Part shown: in pieces, positions 1 to 8,624 of the stretch
How positions within the stretch are numbered: the stretch's first letter is position 1
Layout: each line of letters starts with the position of its first letter
Assembly (NCBI GenBank): GCA_001897835.1
Contig: MKUN01000028.1
Location: forward strand, 310,001-374,000
Source of the DNA: Bacteroidetes bacterium 46-16
Lineage (GTDB): Bacteria > Bacteroidota > Bacteroidia > Chitinophagales > Chitinophagaceae
DNA length: 64,000 nt
Direction: 5' to 3'
The notes under the pieces: generated by a model
Database searches by the model: none
Seen by the model: the letters and a program-made list of their open reading frames with translations, nothing else
Told to the model about the DNA's origin: nothing
Made by a program: the position numbers and the translations under genes

Positions 1-139
1 TTGCCTTCTTCCTGGATTCATAAATCTCTATCGACCGATTCCATGAAGCTATTCCGGGGGCTTGTCTTTTCCCGGCTCCCCCTTTTTGCGCTTTGTTACC
101 CTTGTAATAGATAGCCCAGGCCTTTTGTGTTGTGGTCAT
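1..139 (-). CDS. Unknown protein, 5' part only (cut by window edge)
   Basis: An open frame without stop runs leftward from an ATG at 139 to the window edge, giving 46 residues that begin MTTTQKAWAIYYKGNKAQ and are rich in Lys, Gly and Arg with two Trp. The composition looks coding, and no stop interrupts the frame. It would be transcribed away from the ssb genes. I do not recognise a family; given the neighbourhood it is probably a gene of the same mobile element. The rest of the gene lies outside the window, so no function is offered. Confidence 0.45.
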   Translation of the reverse strand, partial: MTTTQKAWAIYYKGNKAQKGGAGKRQAPGIASWNRSIEIYESRKKA

Positions 140-393
140 GCAGGTATTTTACCATTATGCCTGTGCCGCCGCGAAGGTCTGCACGCAGTCAAGCCCAGAA
201 AGGTCAAGCGTTGTTTAGCTGCGACAATCTCCAGTCTCCGCTACGGTGTTTCGTAAAATAACCTTCGCTTTCAACTTGTATTCTCTTAGCCAAAACCTTT
301 CCAGTCTTTCCTTTTGTGCAAATGGATTGCTTACCACAGGCAATAAGGCTTTTTAAGCCGCATTCTTTTTTGTAACAGTTAAAATCCACAAGC
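140..393. other. Intergenic stretch, no confident gene
   Basis: About 250 bases between the leftward gene starting at 139 and the rightward gene at 394. The only frame of note is leftward, 204-395 (63 residues, Cys- and Lys-rich). It would share its start bases with the start codon of the gene at 394 and matches nothing I know. I see no hairpin, tRNA or clear promoter here. Confidence 0.4.
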
Positions 394-606
394 ATGGCAA
401 CAAGAGTAGAAAGACTATCCCGCCTGATGACCATAAGTTGGGCCATCCAGAGGCGGCAACACAGTACACGCTCCAAAGCATTGTCCCAGGCATGGGGCAT
501 TATCCAAAACGAGGATATTACCATTACCTATCTCGTACAGCGACTGAACCACAACAAACCAGTAAAGCCCGGAGTGCGCGGACAGTTCAGCTTATTTCAA
601 CGGTAA
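394..606 (+). CDS. Small basic conserved-type protein upstream of ssb
   Basis: A 70-residue basic protein starting MATRVERLSRLMTISW, with an amphipathic Arg-rich N-terminal half and no signal peptide. Similar short basic proteins commonly sit just before ssb in Bacteroidota mobile elements, but I cannot assign a function. It ends 27 bases before ssb on the same strand, so the two are probably co-transcribed. An overlapping frame at 438-776 runs into ssb and looks like a shadow. Confidence that it is a gene rests on position and composition. Confidence 0.6.
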   Translation: MATRVERLSRLMTISWAIQRRQHSTRSKALSQAWGIIQNEDITITYLVQRLNHNKPVKPGVRGQFSLFQR

Positions 607-633
607 AGCATTTATTCACTAAAACTACACAGC

Positions 634-1008
634 ATGGAGATCATCGGAAGAGTAACCAAAGACGCACAGGTACGGAAATTAAAGGATGGCAGAGAACTGG
701 TAGCGTTCTCTATTGCCATAAACGACCATTACAAGACAAAATCGGGAGAGAAACGCGAGGAGACCACCTATATTAATTGCAGCTATTGGGTCAATGTCAA
801 AGCCGCCGAACTGATACGCAAAGGTGGTATTGTTTCCCTATTCGGGCGCATTGGCCTGAATGCCTATAAGAGCATGGATGGCGACTTTCATGCACACCTG
901 ACCTTTCATGTGAACGCCTTTAAAGTCATCGCACAGCAAAAGAAAGGTACGGCAAAAGAGTATCAGCCAGTTAGTGCGGGAGCTGATAATGACGACCTGC
1001 CGTTTTAA
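634..1008 (+). CDS. ssb: Single-stranded DNA-binding protein
   Basis: A 124-residue SSB that would bind and protect single-stranded DNA during replication or conjugative transfer. The OB fold spans about residues 1-105: it opens with MEIIGRVTKDAQVRKLKDG and carries the typical FSIAIND strand and the INCSYWV segment. A short polar tail ends in DNDDLPF, the acidic-Phe tip with which SSBs recruit partners. The length is close to short plasmid or ICE-type SSBs rather than longer chromosomal ones, and ardC and recombinases nearby suggest a mobile-element copy. It follows the small basic gene by 27 bases and is closed by a strong hairpin at 1025-1052. Confidence 0.92.
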   Translation: MEIIGRVTKDAQVRKLKDGRELVAFSIAINDHYKTKSGEKREETTYINCSYWVNVKAAELIRKGGIVSLFGRIGLNAYKSMDGDFHAHLTFHVNAFKVIAQQKKGTAKEYQPVSAGADNDDLPF

Positions 1009-1024
1009 GGCATCAAAGCCCAGG

Positions 1025-1052
1025 AGCGCTCCATCCGAATGGATGGAGCGCT
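1025..1052 (+). terminator. Hairpin after ssb
   Basis: A perfect 12-bp stem (AGCGCTCCATCC and its complement) with a 4-base loop lies 16 bases after the ssb stop, between convergent genes. The downstream strand is only moderately T-rich, so it may be a terminator or an RNA-stabilising stem. Confidence 0.6.
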
Positions 1053-1087
1053 GTATTCTAGATATTATAGGGTATGAATAAGAAAAT

Positions 1088-1114
1088 AGCCCTGGCATTG
1101 GATAATGCAGGGCT
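1088..1114 (-). terminator. Hairpin terminator of ardC
   Basis: Read leftward from ardC, arms AGCCCTGCATT and AATGCCAGGGCT pair with one bulge and are followed by ATTTTCTTATT. It lies 30 bases after the ardC stop. Confidence 0.6.
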
Positions 1115-1143
1115 TGGGTTTATCATGGTTATATCAGAACTAA

Positions 1144-2055
1144 TTACGCTTCCGTTTGCTCCTCTTCTTCTGTCTCCTGTTTCAGGTTCAGGATAAAGTC
1201 CACAGCAGCTTGGGCCTGCGCCGCGGTGATATAGATGAAGCGTTTGTCTCCCTTTAGCTTCCCTAACCAACCGGCGATATAGGCGGCACTTTGCTCATAT
1301 TCCTCGGTGATACCCGCATAGGACTGCAGGTAGCAGGCACCGATCTCCGCAGTAAGTTCTTCCTGGGAATAGGCATCTCCTCCGAATTCGGACATCTCAA
1401 TGATGTTCTTCCGGGCAAGGCGGCTATGGTGGCCGGTACTGTGGACCAGTTCATGGAAGAGGGTGAGGTAATAGCTCTCGGCAGTACCAAAGCTGCTTTT
1501 CTTTGGCATGTTGATGTAATCCATCAAGGGGTTATAGAACGCCTTTTGTTCCTTGTGCCTTATTGATGGACATTGGGGCATACCGGCTATTATGTCCTCA
1601 CAGGCCTGTATAGAGCCGATAACCTTTGTTGCGGCCGGAATATATCCATCCGGTATGTCCTCGCATTGGGAAACGTTGAAGACGGTGTAGTAGCGCAGGA
1701 TGGCCTTCTTTTTGGGTTCCTGTTCTTCCCCGTCTTCCGGCTTATCCTGTTTTTGGTCTACATAGTTCCAGTACACGACCGGGCAGCCCTTTTCTCCCTG
1801 TTTTACCTTACCGCCGATCTCTTTGAGCTGCTTAAAAGTGATGAACAGGTTTTGCTCGTACCCGAGCGCAGAGAGCAAGAGGAGGTTAATACCCCGGTAG
1901 TACTTCTTGGAAAATAGGTTGCGGGGCAGTCCTGCTTCTGTCCAGGGCCTTTGCCAGGGCACGGTCCCCTTTTCCAGTTGTTCGATGATACGCTCGGTGA
2001 TGAGCGCGTACACGTCAATGCGTGTGTTGTTTGGAGTTTGTGTGTTTGTCTCCAT
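1144..2055 (-). CDS. ardC: ArdC-family antirestriction / zincin protein
   Basis: A 303-residue protein of the ArdC family. The N-terminal ArdC domain (about residues 10-135), a single-stranded DNA-binding module, begins with YALITERIIEQLEKGTVPW and includes the GINLLLLSALGY segment. A zincin-type metallopeptidase domain follows, with HELVHSTGH near residue 200 as the HExxH zinc site and a downstream EELTAEIGACYL segment providing the third ligand. ArdC proteins protect incoming plasmid or ICE DNA from host restriction soon after transfer. The gene lies 95 bases downstream of an XRE regulator on the same strand, with a TTGCCG palindrome in between at 2135-2150. That palindrome is shared with the 19-24 kb element genes. 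Confidence 0.9.
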   Translation of the reverse strand: METNTQTPNNTRIDVYALITERIIEQLEKGTVPWQRPWTEAGLPRNLFSKKYYRGINLLLLSALGYEQNLFITFKQLKEIGGKVKQGEKGCPVVYWNYVDQKQDKPEDGEEQEPKKKAILRYYTVFNVSQCEDIPDGYIPAATKVIGSIQACEDIIAGMPQCPSIRHKEQKAFYNPLMDYINMPKKSSFGTAESYYLTLFHELVHSTGHHSRLARKNIIEMSEFGGDAYSQEELTAEIGACYLQSYAGITEEYEQSAAYIAGWLGKLKGDKRFIYITAAQAQAAVDFILNLKQETEEEEQTEA

Positions 2056-2134
2056 GATCTACGTTTTGATTGTGAAAGAAAATGATGTCTTTCCCAGTGT
2101 AGATGATGGAGCTTATTTAGGCAGGAGGAATATT

Positions 2135-2150
2135 TTGCCGAAAACGGCAA
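2135..2150 (-). promoter_or_regulatory. TTGCCG-AAAA-CGGCAA palindrome upstream of ardC
   Basis: Perfect 6-bp arms around 4 bases, abutting the XRE stop codon and 80 bases before the ardC start. The flank GCAGGAGGAATATTTTGCC matches those of the sites at 19906, 21126 and 24139. Probable operator or promoter element of the mobile element. Confidence 0.6.
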
Positions 2151-2369
2151 TTATTTGAACGTCAATAATTCAGGCAACGTAACATCCAGAGCCTTAGCGA
2201 CTTTTTGAAGGGTAGCTATGCGCGGGTTGATAAGACCAGACTCCAGGCGGGACATGTTTGATTTCTCATAATCGAGTTTGGCCGCTAACTCCTGTTGGGA
2301 CATGCCTTTGCTTTCCCGTAATTCCTTTATCCGACCCGCAAGTTTCTTGAGAAAAGCAGCTTCTGTCAT
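2151..2369 (-). CDS. XRE-family helix-turn-helix regulator
   Basis: A 72-residue single-domain Cro/C1-type DNA-binding protein. Helices 2-3 are visible as MSQQELAAKLDYEKSNMSRLE, followed by SGLINPRIATLQKVAKALDV, the canonical HTH_3 pattern. There is no second domain. It is divergent from the lipoprotein operon at 2438, and the 68-base gap contains two AGTTATC-type palindromes, one abutting its own start codon and one overlapping the start of the divergent transcript. I infer that it represses both itself and that operon. ardC follows on the same strand. Confidence 0.88.
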   Translation of the reverse strand: MTEAAFLKKLAGRIKELRESKGMSQQELAAKLDYEKSNMSRLESGLINPRIATLQKVAKALDVTLPELLTFK

Positions 2370-2392
2370 TAGTTATCAAAATTGATAACTAA
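2369..2392. promoter_or_regulatory. 24-bp perfect palindrome, XRE autoregulatory operator
   Basis: The arms TTAGTTATCAA and TTGATAACTAA form a perfect palindrome that touches the start codon of the XRE gene. The core GTTATC..GATAAC recurs at 2418-2435. Confidence 0.7.
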
Positions 2393-2407
2393 GTTTTCGG
2401 AATTTTA

Positions 2408-2435
2408 TATATTTGTGGTTATCGAAAACGATAAC
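2408..2435 (+). promoter_or_regulatory. -7 promoter element and second operator for lipoprotein operon
   Basis: TATATTTG at 2408-2415 fits the Bacteroidota -7 consensus TAnnTTTG. GTTATCG-AAAA-CGATAAC at 2418-2435 covers the expected transcription start, just before the ATG at 2438. The overlap suggests repression by the divergent XRE protein. Confidence 0.65.
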
Positions 2436-2437
2436 TA

Positions 2438-2857
2438 ATGAAAATGATAATTTGTTTGAAAAGAAAACTACCAGCTACAACTATCCTCTTTCTTCTTGTT
2501 ATGCAACTTACAGCAGCGTGTAATAAACAAGGTAATGGAGAGGTGGATACCTCCCCCATCATTGGCACCTGGGGCTGCACTTACGATTCAGAAATTGGCC
2601 CTCTTAAGCACGATCACAGGTACACTTTCGAGCTGGATGGAAAGGCTACGCGTCTCGTCTATTTTAACGATACTCCCCTTCTTGATCGATACACCTGGAC
2701 CCTGGAAGATCGTGCCCTCGTTTTACATGACATTAAGAAGGGCTGGGTAGATTCATTTCGCATAGAAGATATAAACACTCAGGAACTGCACCTTATCCGA
2801 TACTTCTTTGACCTTCCCGCACAACAGGCATTCACCAAAATCAACATACACAAATAA
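2438..2857 (+). CDS. Lipocalin-like secreted lipoprotein
   Basis: A 139-residue lipoprotein. The N-terminus is basic and then hydrophobic, ending in a lipobox LTAAC with Cys at about residue 28. The mature part starts with a polar linker and a GTWGCTYDSE segment, then alternating strands around YTFELDGKATRL, as in short lipocalin-like domains of Bacteroidota. A role in ligand binding or envelope maintenance is only an inference. It starts a three-gene cluster of exported proteins (12-base gap to the next) under the XRE operator. Confidence 0.65.
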   Translation: MKMIICLKRKLPATTILFLLVMQLTAACNKQGNGEVDTSPIIGTWGCTYDSEIGPLKHDHRYTFELDGKATRLVYFNDTPLLDRYTWTLEDRALVLHDIKKGWVDSFRIEDINTQELHLIRYFFDLPAQQAFTKINIHK

Positions 2858-2869
2858 AAAAAGCACAAC

Positions 2870-3469
2870 ATGAAACAAAGCATCATTACACTTTTACTCG
2901 TCGCACTGAGTATTTTTTCAGCCGGGCAGGAATATACATTGCCATTCGATCCCAGCACGCACAAAGTGAACTACACAGACGTTGTTGAAGCCCAGGGCGC
3001 TGCAAGAAAAGCTCTCTATGAGAACGGCAAAAAATGGATACTGACCAAAAACTCCAGTACCAATCCTTACTCGGTTTCCTTTGATAACGAAGCCGATGGA
3101 ACGGTCACTGGCAAAGGTACATTTATGCTCTCAGGAGACAGGAGGAATTACGTTGTCCGATTCACGATCAATATCGAAACGAAGGAAGGAAAATACAGGT
3201 ACAGTTTTACCGACTTTATCATCCAATACCAAACAGAGGCGGAGTACCATTCCGGCGGGTATGGTATGTGGCGGCACACAACCCATACCGATGCACAGAA
3301 CCTCGAGTACGGGCTGGAGACCTTTTATCCCTCCCGCCTCGAGGGACGGAAGCCATCGATCAAATGGTATGAGGAAATAAACAAGAAGTCTTTTCAGCAG
3401 ATCGACCAGACAATGCAATCTCTTGTCGGCTCATTGAAGCAAGCAATGATCGTCAGGAAGGACTGGTAA
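2870..3469 (+). CDS. Secreted DUF4468-like protein
   Basis: A 199-residue exported protein with signal peptide MKQSIITLLLVALSIFSAG. The mature domain, with paired segments such as YTDVVEAQGAARKALYENGKKW, then a strand-rich stretch and YRYSFTDFIIQY, resembles the DUF4468 family of Bacteroidota (TBP-like fold), whose function is unknown. It ends in a helical region with conserved Trp. It lies 12 bases after the lipoprotein gene and 28 before another small lipoprotein, so co-expression under XRE control is likely. Confidence 0.65.
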   Translation: MKQSIITLLLVALSIFSAGQEYTLPFDPSTHKVNYTDVVEAQGAARKALYENGKKWILTKNSSTNPYSVSFDNEADGTVTGKGTFMLSGDRRNYVVRFTINIETKEGKYRYSFTDFIIQYQTEAEYHSGGYGMWRHTTHTDAQNLEYGLETFYPSRLEGRKPSIKWYEEINKKSFQQIDQTMQSLVGSLKQAMIVRKDW

Positions 3470-3497
3470 TTATTAAACAAACTCAAAATAGAAAAGC

Positions 3498-3725
3498 ATG
3501 AAAAAGAAACTCATCATAATGCTGGCAATGCTAACCACCATTACCCTTGTCTCCTGTGAGAAAGAATATACCTGTTCCTGCCGTGAAGTGGATACCAGCA
3601 CGGGGCAGGTGACAAAGTATTGGACACCACAGAAAGGCACCTACACCAAATCCGATGCAGAAACCTGGTGTTATGGGCAGGAAGTATCAGGCTTCGGCAT
3701 TGAAATAAAATGTGATCTGAAATAA
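3498..3725 (+). CDS. Small Cys-rich lipoprotein
   Basis: A 75-residue lipoprotein: signal sequence MKKKLIIMLAMLTTITLVSC with the lipobox Cys at 20, then a short mature part of about 55 residues with four further Cys (YTCSC, ETWCYGQ, IKCDL) that could form two disulfides. No family is recognised. It is the last gene of the three-gene exported cluster. Confidence 0.65.
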   Translation: MKKKLIIMLAMLTTITLVSCEKEYTCSCREVDTSTGQVTKYWTPQKGTYTKSDAETWCYGQEVSGFGIEIKCDLK

Positions 3726-3826
3726 AGAGTAGCAAATACATCAAAATATTCGACCACATGCTGCATTATATTTTTATTAAATAGAAAAGTTATCCACACT
3801 GTATTTCGTTTTCTGAAAAATCATTT

Positions 3827-3834
3827 TACATTTG
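3827..3834 (+). promoter_or_regulatory. -7 promoter element of the Rhs operon
   Basis: TACATTTG matches TAnnTTTG and lies 30 bases before the ATG at 3865. It makes the in-frame TTG at 3832 an unlikely start. Confidence 0.55.
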
Positions 3835-3864
3835 GTGCGATCAAATAACTATATTCTTATCGGC

Positions 3865-5322
3865 ATGAGTTTAAAATCTCTTCCTATATCACTATTAATT
3901 TGGCTGTTAATATCACCCATACTATTGTGTGCGCAGGAAGAAAATATAGTTGTGCAGCAAAGTAAGAATTATCTCGATATAAACATCCGCTGTTTAGATA
4001 AATACTCTCACAGGCTACAGCACCAACAAGAACGGCTAATCAAAAATCTAAAAAGAAAAGAACATCGTTTCGCCCGCAAGCTACAGCGTAATGATTCAGC
4101 TTCATATGCAAGCTATCAGGAACAAACACTCACCTATGATTCGATTGGAAAACTGATCCATCCAGATAGTGCTACGCTCGTTGGTAAGTTCAGGCGCAAA
4201 AGCAATAACATCATAGATAGCCTAAAAGGTGTGCAGTCATTCCTCCAAAGCAAATCTTCACATAATGACAATCTTTTGCAAGGTTACGACTCAAAGCTGG
4301 ACAACGTGAATAGTGAGCTCAATTATCACTCATATATTAATGATCTTATTAGTGCGCGTACGAAAAGCCTTTATCACATAGGGGGGAGCACAAATAGTGA
4401 CAAAATATCGATATTGACTGGTATTAAGAAACAAGTTTTTTATAGCAACTCAAAAATGAAGGTCTATAAAGACATTGCAGATAAGCCATCAAAGGTTGAA
4501 GAAATGGCTCTGGAATATTTGCAAGGAACACCTGGATTTAGTCAGCATCTAAACCGCGCTATGAGCGGTATTCCTATAGCCAACAATTTCTTAGACCAGC
4601 AGGAAATGGAGCAAATGGGATTTCAAACCAGAAAAAAGATGCAAACTCATTTGACACAACAATTTGGTAAGAATACAAATTTGGTAACTAAAAAAATTGG
4701 TTCTCAGATCAAAGATCATCAAGATAAAATCAATGGCCTTGTAAAAGATGCTAAAGAAACAAAAAAGACAGTAGGACAAATTAAAAGAGCTCGTCATTCT
4801 TCTTTCAAGATTAATCCTATGCGGGAACTACCTTTTTGGAAGAGAATCGATAAACAGTATTCTTGGCAGACATCCAGAGCGACTATCGATGGTAAACCAG
4901 CTATGTTGGAAGCAGCAGCTACCGCAGGGTTTAAGCATACGCCAAGAATTACTTATGGGATTGGCTTAAGCACGGTAATTGGTCTTGGCCAAAATTGGAA
5001 CAATATTCATTTTTCGTGGCGAGGGATAGGTTTACGAAGCTATGCTTCTTGGGAATGGCAATTTGGAATAAACATATACGCAGGTTATGAACGGATGTAT
5101 AAAAAAGCCACTTTTAGCAATGCCGCAACGCATGACTCTGAATATGTCTCAAATTCACATAGTACATCAAAATGGAACGAAAGTGCATTATTTGGCCTTA
5201 CGAAATCCTACTATATAAACTCAAAATGGAATGGAACGATACAAGTACTTTATGATATTTGGTGGCAGCAAAAAGAGTTAAGAAGCCCTATTGTTTTAAG
5301 ATTTACGATACAAGCAAAATAA
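3865..5322 (+). CDS. Exported coiled-coil / barrel-like protein of the Rhs operon
   Basis: A 485-residue exported protein. I chose the ATG at 3865, which gives a clean signal peptide ending LLCAQ, because the upstream TTG lies in the promoter. Residues about 40-300 are highly charged and helical with many Lys/Gln (coiled coil). The last 170 residues alternate aromatic strands (GIGLSTVIGLGQNW, GINIYAGYERMY) as in outer-membrane barrels. It lies six bases before the first YD-repeat gene. I infer a surface or export helper for the Rhs proteins, with no established name. Confidence 0.6.
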   Translation: MSLKSLPISLLIWLLISPILLCAQEENIVVQQSKNYLDINIRCLDKYSHRLQHQQERLIKNLKRKEHRFARKLQRNDSASYASYQEQTLTYDSIGKLIHPDSATLVGKFRRKSNNIIDSLKGVQSFLQSKSSHNDNLLQGYDSKLDNVNSELNYHSYINDLISARTKSLYHIGGSTNSDKISILTGIKKQVFYSNSKMKVYKDIADKPSKVEEMALEYLQGTPGFSQHLNRAMSGIPIANNFLDQQEMEQMGFQTRKKMQTHLTQQFGKNTNLVTKKIGSQIKDHQDKINGLVKDAKETKKTVGQIKRARHSSFKINPMRELPFWKRIDKQYSWQTSRATIDGKPAMLEAAATAGFKHTPRITYGIGLSTVIGLGQNWNNIHFSWRGIGLRSYASWEWQFGINIYAGYERMYKKATFSNAATHDSEYVSNSHSTSKWNESALFGLTKSYYINSKWNGTIQVLYDIWWQQKELRSPIVLRFTIQAK

Positions 5323-5328
5323 ACACTA

Positions 5329-8300
5329 ATGATAAGAACGACTGTTTGTTTTTTTATTTTTCTCTGTGCATTTCCCAGTATTGTGAATGCACAGGACCGA
5401 TATGCGCATGACAACCTAATGAGCACGTTTGGTTCTAACGATGTAATATCATCTCAAAACAGTATTCATGTGGACTATTACACCGGCAGGCCAATAATAG
5501 GCTACAAATTATTCAGTTATGAGAACAATGATAAAAGTCTAAAAAATGATGTAACACTAGTTTATAATAATGGCGGTGGCAATAAAGTTGACGAATTGGC
5601 TTCTGATGTTGGTTTAGGATGGACCTTATTTACAGGCGGTGAGATTGTTCGTGAGATCAAAGGAATACCAGATGATAACATTTGGGGTTTTTTAAATGCC
5701 GATACAGTACCGTCTAACACGCTTATTCACAGCAATCCCGCGATACTCGATAAATATCTAAAAGATAGTATTGATGGTGAGTTTGACACATATAGTTTTG
5801 TTGCAGGCAGCACAACAGGCAAATTCATTATTGGGAAAAACGGACAAATTTTGTGCATCCCGCAATCAAACATTAAAATAGAGCAAATAGCAAATCCCAA
5901 CACCACACCCTCTGGACCAATGGATAGTTGTCAAAGTGATTTTTTTAAAATTACGCTTGATAATGGGATAAAATACTTCTATGAAAAGTATAATTGCGTA
6001 GCCATAAAATATTATAACAATGTATTTCGATATGCTTCAACAAGGTGGTATTTGACAAAAATTGTAGCTCCGTTTGACCAGGATTCAATTGTATATAATT
6101 ACACGACCCCGGAAGTAAAATACACACTTGCAGATTCAACAACACTAACATACTACATATATGATGGATTAAACCAGGGATATTCATTTTGTGGAGTGCC
6201 AGTTGATGATAGATTACAGCTTAATACTTCCCGGGATATGACTATTAGCAGTATCGCGTATCCTGATGGGTCTACTATCATCTTTAATTATGACAGTTTT
6301 CCAAGAATGGATGATCCAAGCAATCATGCATTGAACAACATTACAATAATGAATAACAATGCTGATACCGTGTATGGCTATAAATTTAGATATGCATACA
6401 TGAGCAGCTTGCCCAGTGCTATTGATGTCACTTATGGAAATTATCTTACTACGGCAAGTATGTATAACAATAGTTGGGATGGCAACTTACATACCAATTA
6501 TTATCGGCTACAGTTGAATGGCTATGATAAATTTTCTGGCAATGACACCTTGATCGGCTGCAGATATATGTATAATTCAACCAATTTGCCAGCCAGGAAT
6601 TACAAATCTGGGGTTGATCATTGGGGGTATTTCAACGGGAATTATGCGGATACCAGGCTAATGACAAATAACCCGGATAGCTTCATTTATAGAAGGCTAC
6701 CTAATCTACAATATGCAAAAGCCAAGGTTTTAGATAGCGTCACCCTGTCAACCGGTGGCATTGTTTCCCTTGATTATGAATTAAACACCAACCACAAAAA
6801 TTTTGTAATCCCATTAACACAGCAGACGGCATCATTAACTACTGTAGGAGGATTAAGGATCAAAAGACTCATATTAGACGATGGCATGAGCCAAAACAAT
6901 CAACTCGTAAAAGATTTCAAATACGTTGAAGAGGACGGTTCATCATCAGGCGTTTTAGGAAATATTCCATTATATGGTTTTGCATATACGGAGAATGCAG
7001 TAAGTGCAACCTACGATCCAGGTTTTGCATTAGCTAGTATTTGCCCAAATTATGGAATGTTTACACCACCTAATTATTTTCTTGTACACGGGAGCAATTC
7101 TTTAAACTCATTATTATATACTAATGGTGCACCTGTGGGTTATGATCGAGTTGAAGAATATTTTGGTACTGTAAATAATTTCAAAAAGAAAACTGTCTAT
7201 AAATTTACCACAAGCGAGGATTATCCATCTTCATTTAATAATGAAGATTATAATGACTTGCCTTTCCTTAATATTCCGGACCTGGATTTTTGCAAAGGAT
7301 TATTATTAGAGACGGCCACATACAATGCGTCCGGGTTATTGGAGCGAAAAATAAAACATCAATATTCCTGCTACCAATACCCATACAACATAAAAGAATT
7401 TAAAACGATCAAGACCGCATTGAATTACTATGATGTCCAGTATTATCCAGATACTAATAGCTTTGTATGGAAATATTCATATCCGATAACAGGTAAAGTT
7501 TTTGAGACTAAAACCATTGACAGCCAATTCTACGCAAACAATAAATACATAGTAGATACAACAAGAATCTTTTATGACACCGCGCACAATATTATCGATT
7601 ACACACTTGCAACAAATGCTTTAAATGAGCAGATAAAAACCAAATATTATTATCCGGTTAGTTTTACTTATGGAGCATATTCAACTTTAACAGCAAAGAA
7701 TATTTGGCAGCCGATAAGAGTTGAAAAATGGAATAATACTTTGTCGCAACGATTAATCAATGCATCTATAGTTGAATATAGTAGCTATAATAATATCATT
7801 AAGCCTTACAAATTTTGGAGTGCTGTATCAAACCAGGTTATCACTGCGTCTACTTGGACATATAATGCAGGGAGTATCATACCGGATACCAACTTGGCAA
7901 TATTACAAAGTACGATGAATAACTATGATGAAAAAGGCAATGTACTTCAAGTTACCACGAAAGACCAAACCTCTTGTAATGTATGGGGATATAATAAGCT
8001 ATTGAATATTGCAACGGTTAATAATGCAGGCGTTAATGACGTAGCATATACAAGTTTTGAAAATGAAAATGAGTTGGGTGGTTGGACTATTACAGGAACC
8101 TTATCATACAACGCTTCCCCGTATACTGATCATGCACTCACCGGGGAAAGTTATTTGTATCTGCAAGGTAGTAATAACCTATATAAGGACAATTTAGATT
8201 CTACCAAAAAATATATTTTATCCTTCTGGATAGATTCAACACAATCACCGCCGACAGTCATCCGCTATCCCCCAACAGGGTCTCCGTGGTCAATTTCCCC

Positions 8301-8601
8301 TACTGCATCAGATATTCATAATGGTTGGCAACTCTATACTATCGAAGTAACTAACGCAGTAAAAGTCTCATTAAGCACATACGGACCAATCCCGTTGGAT
8401 GAAGTGAGATTGTATCCTGCTGGCGCATCTATGATATCTTATACGTTTGATCCGCTTTTTGGCATTAAAAGTGTTTGCGATCCGTCTAATCATGTTTCAT
8501 ATACCGAATACGATAATTTGGGCAGACTGAAGTACCAAAAGGACATGAATACAAACATTCTAAAATCTTTCGACTATAAAAATCTGGAGCCTCAAAATTA
8601 G
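5329..8601 (+). CDS. Large secreted YD/RHS-like protein, first of pair
   Basis: A 1090-residue exported protein with a signal peptide ending VNAQ. It has long stretches of Tyr/Asn/Asp-rich strands typical of Rhs/YD shells and repeated motifs such as VDYYTGRPIIGYKLF and VSYTEYDNLGRLKYQKD near the C-terminus. Residues about 905-1040 (SFENENELGGWTITG to LDEVRLYPAGA) look like a carbohydrate-binding-type beta sandwich inserted before the last YD strands. It lacks the Rhs core (DHLGN/PYG...GRW) and ends abruptly after a YD repeat, 23 bases before the Rhs-core protein. It probably supplies part of the shell or a delivery module for it. The DNA is visibly AT-richer than the right half of the window. 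Confidence 0.75.
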   Translation: MIRTTVCFFIFLCAFPSIVNAQDRYAHDNLMSTFGSNDVISSQNSIHVDYYTGRPIIGYKLFSYENNDKSLKNDVTLVYNNGGGNKVDELASDVGLGWTLFTGGEIVREIKGIPDDNIWGFLNADTVPSNTLIHSNPAILDKYLKDSIDGEFDTYSFVAGSTTGKFIIGKNGQILCIPQSNIKIEQIANPNTTPSGPMDSCQSDFFKITLDNGIKYFYEKYNCVAIKYYNNVFRYASTRWYLTKIVAPFDQDSIVYNYTTPEVKYTLADSTTLTYYIYDGLNQGYSFCGVPVDDRLQLNTSRDMTISSIAYPDGSTIIFNYDSFPRMDDPSNHALNNITIMNNNADTVYGYKFRYAYMSSLPSAIDVTYGNYLTTASMYNNSWDGNLHTNYYRLQLNGYDKFSGNDTLIGCRYMYNSTNLPARNYKSGVDHWGYFNGNYADTRLMTNNPDSFIYRRLPNLQYAKAKVLDSVTLSTGGIVSLDYELNTNHKNFVIPLTQQTASLTTVGGLRIKRLILDDGMSQNNQLVKDFKYVEEDGSSSGVLGNIPLYGFAYTENAVSATYDPGFALASICPNYGMFTPPNYFLVHGSNSLNSLLYTNGAPVGYDRVEEYFGTVNNFKKKTVYKFTTSEDYPSSFNNEDYNDLPFLNIPDLDFCKGLLLETATYNASGLLERKIKHQYSCYQYPYNIKEFKTIKTALNYYDVQYYPDTNSFVWKYSYPITGKVFETKTIDSQFYANNKYIVDTTRIFYDTAHNIIDYTLATNALNEQIKTKYYYPVSFTYGAYSTLTAKNIWQPIRVEKWNNTLSQRLINASIVEYSSYNNIIKPYKFWSAVSNQVITASTWTYNAGSIIPDTNLAILQSTMNNYDEKGNVLQVTTKDQTSCNVWGYNKLLNIATVNNAGVNDVAYTSFENENELGGWTITGTLSYNASPYTDHALTGESYLYLQGSNNLYKDNLDSTKKYILSFWIDSTQSPPTVIRYPPTGSPWSISPTASDIHNGWQLYTIEVTNAVKVSLSTYGPIPLDEVRLYPAGASMISYTFDPLFGIKSVCDPSNHVSYTEYDNLGRLKYQKDMNTNILKSFDYKNLEPQN

Positions 8602-8624
8602 ACCACTCAGGTAAAACAAAAAGT

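Noticed and set aside
204-395. 63-residue leftward gene
   Set aside because: It would begin inside the start of the rightward gene at 394 and has no recognisable similarity; kept only as a note.
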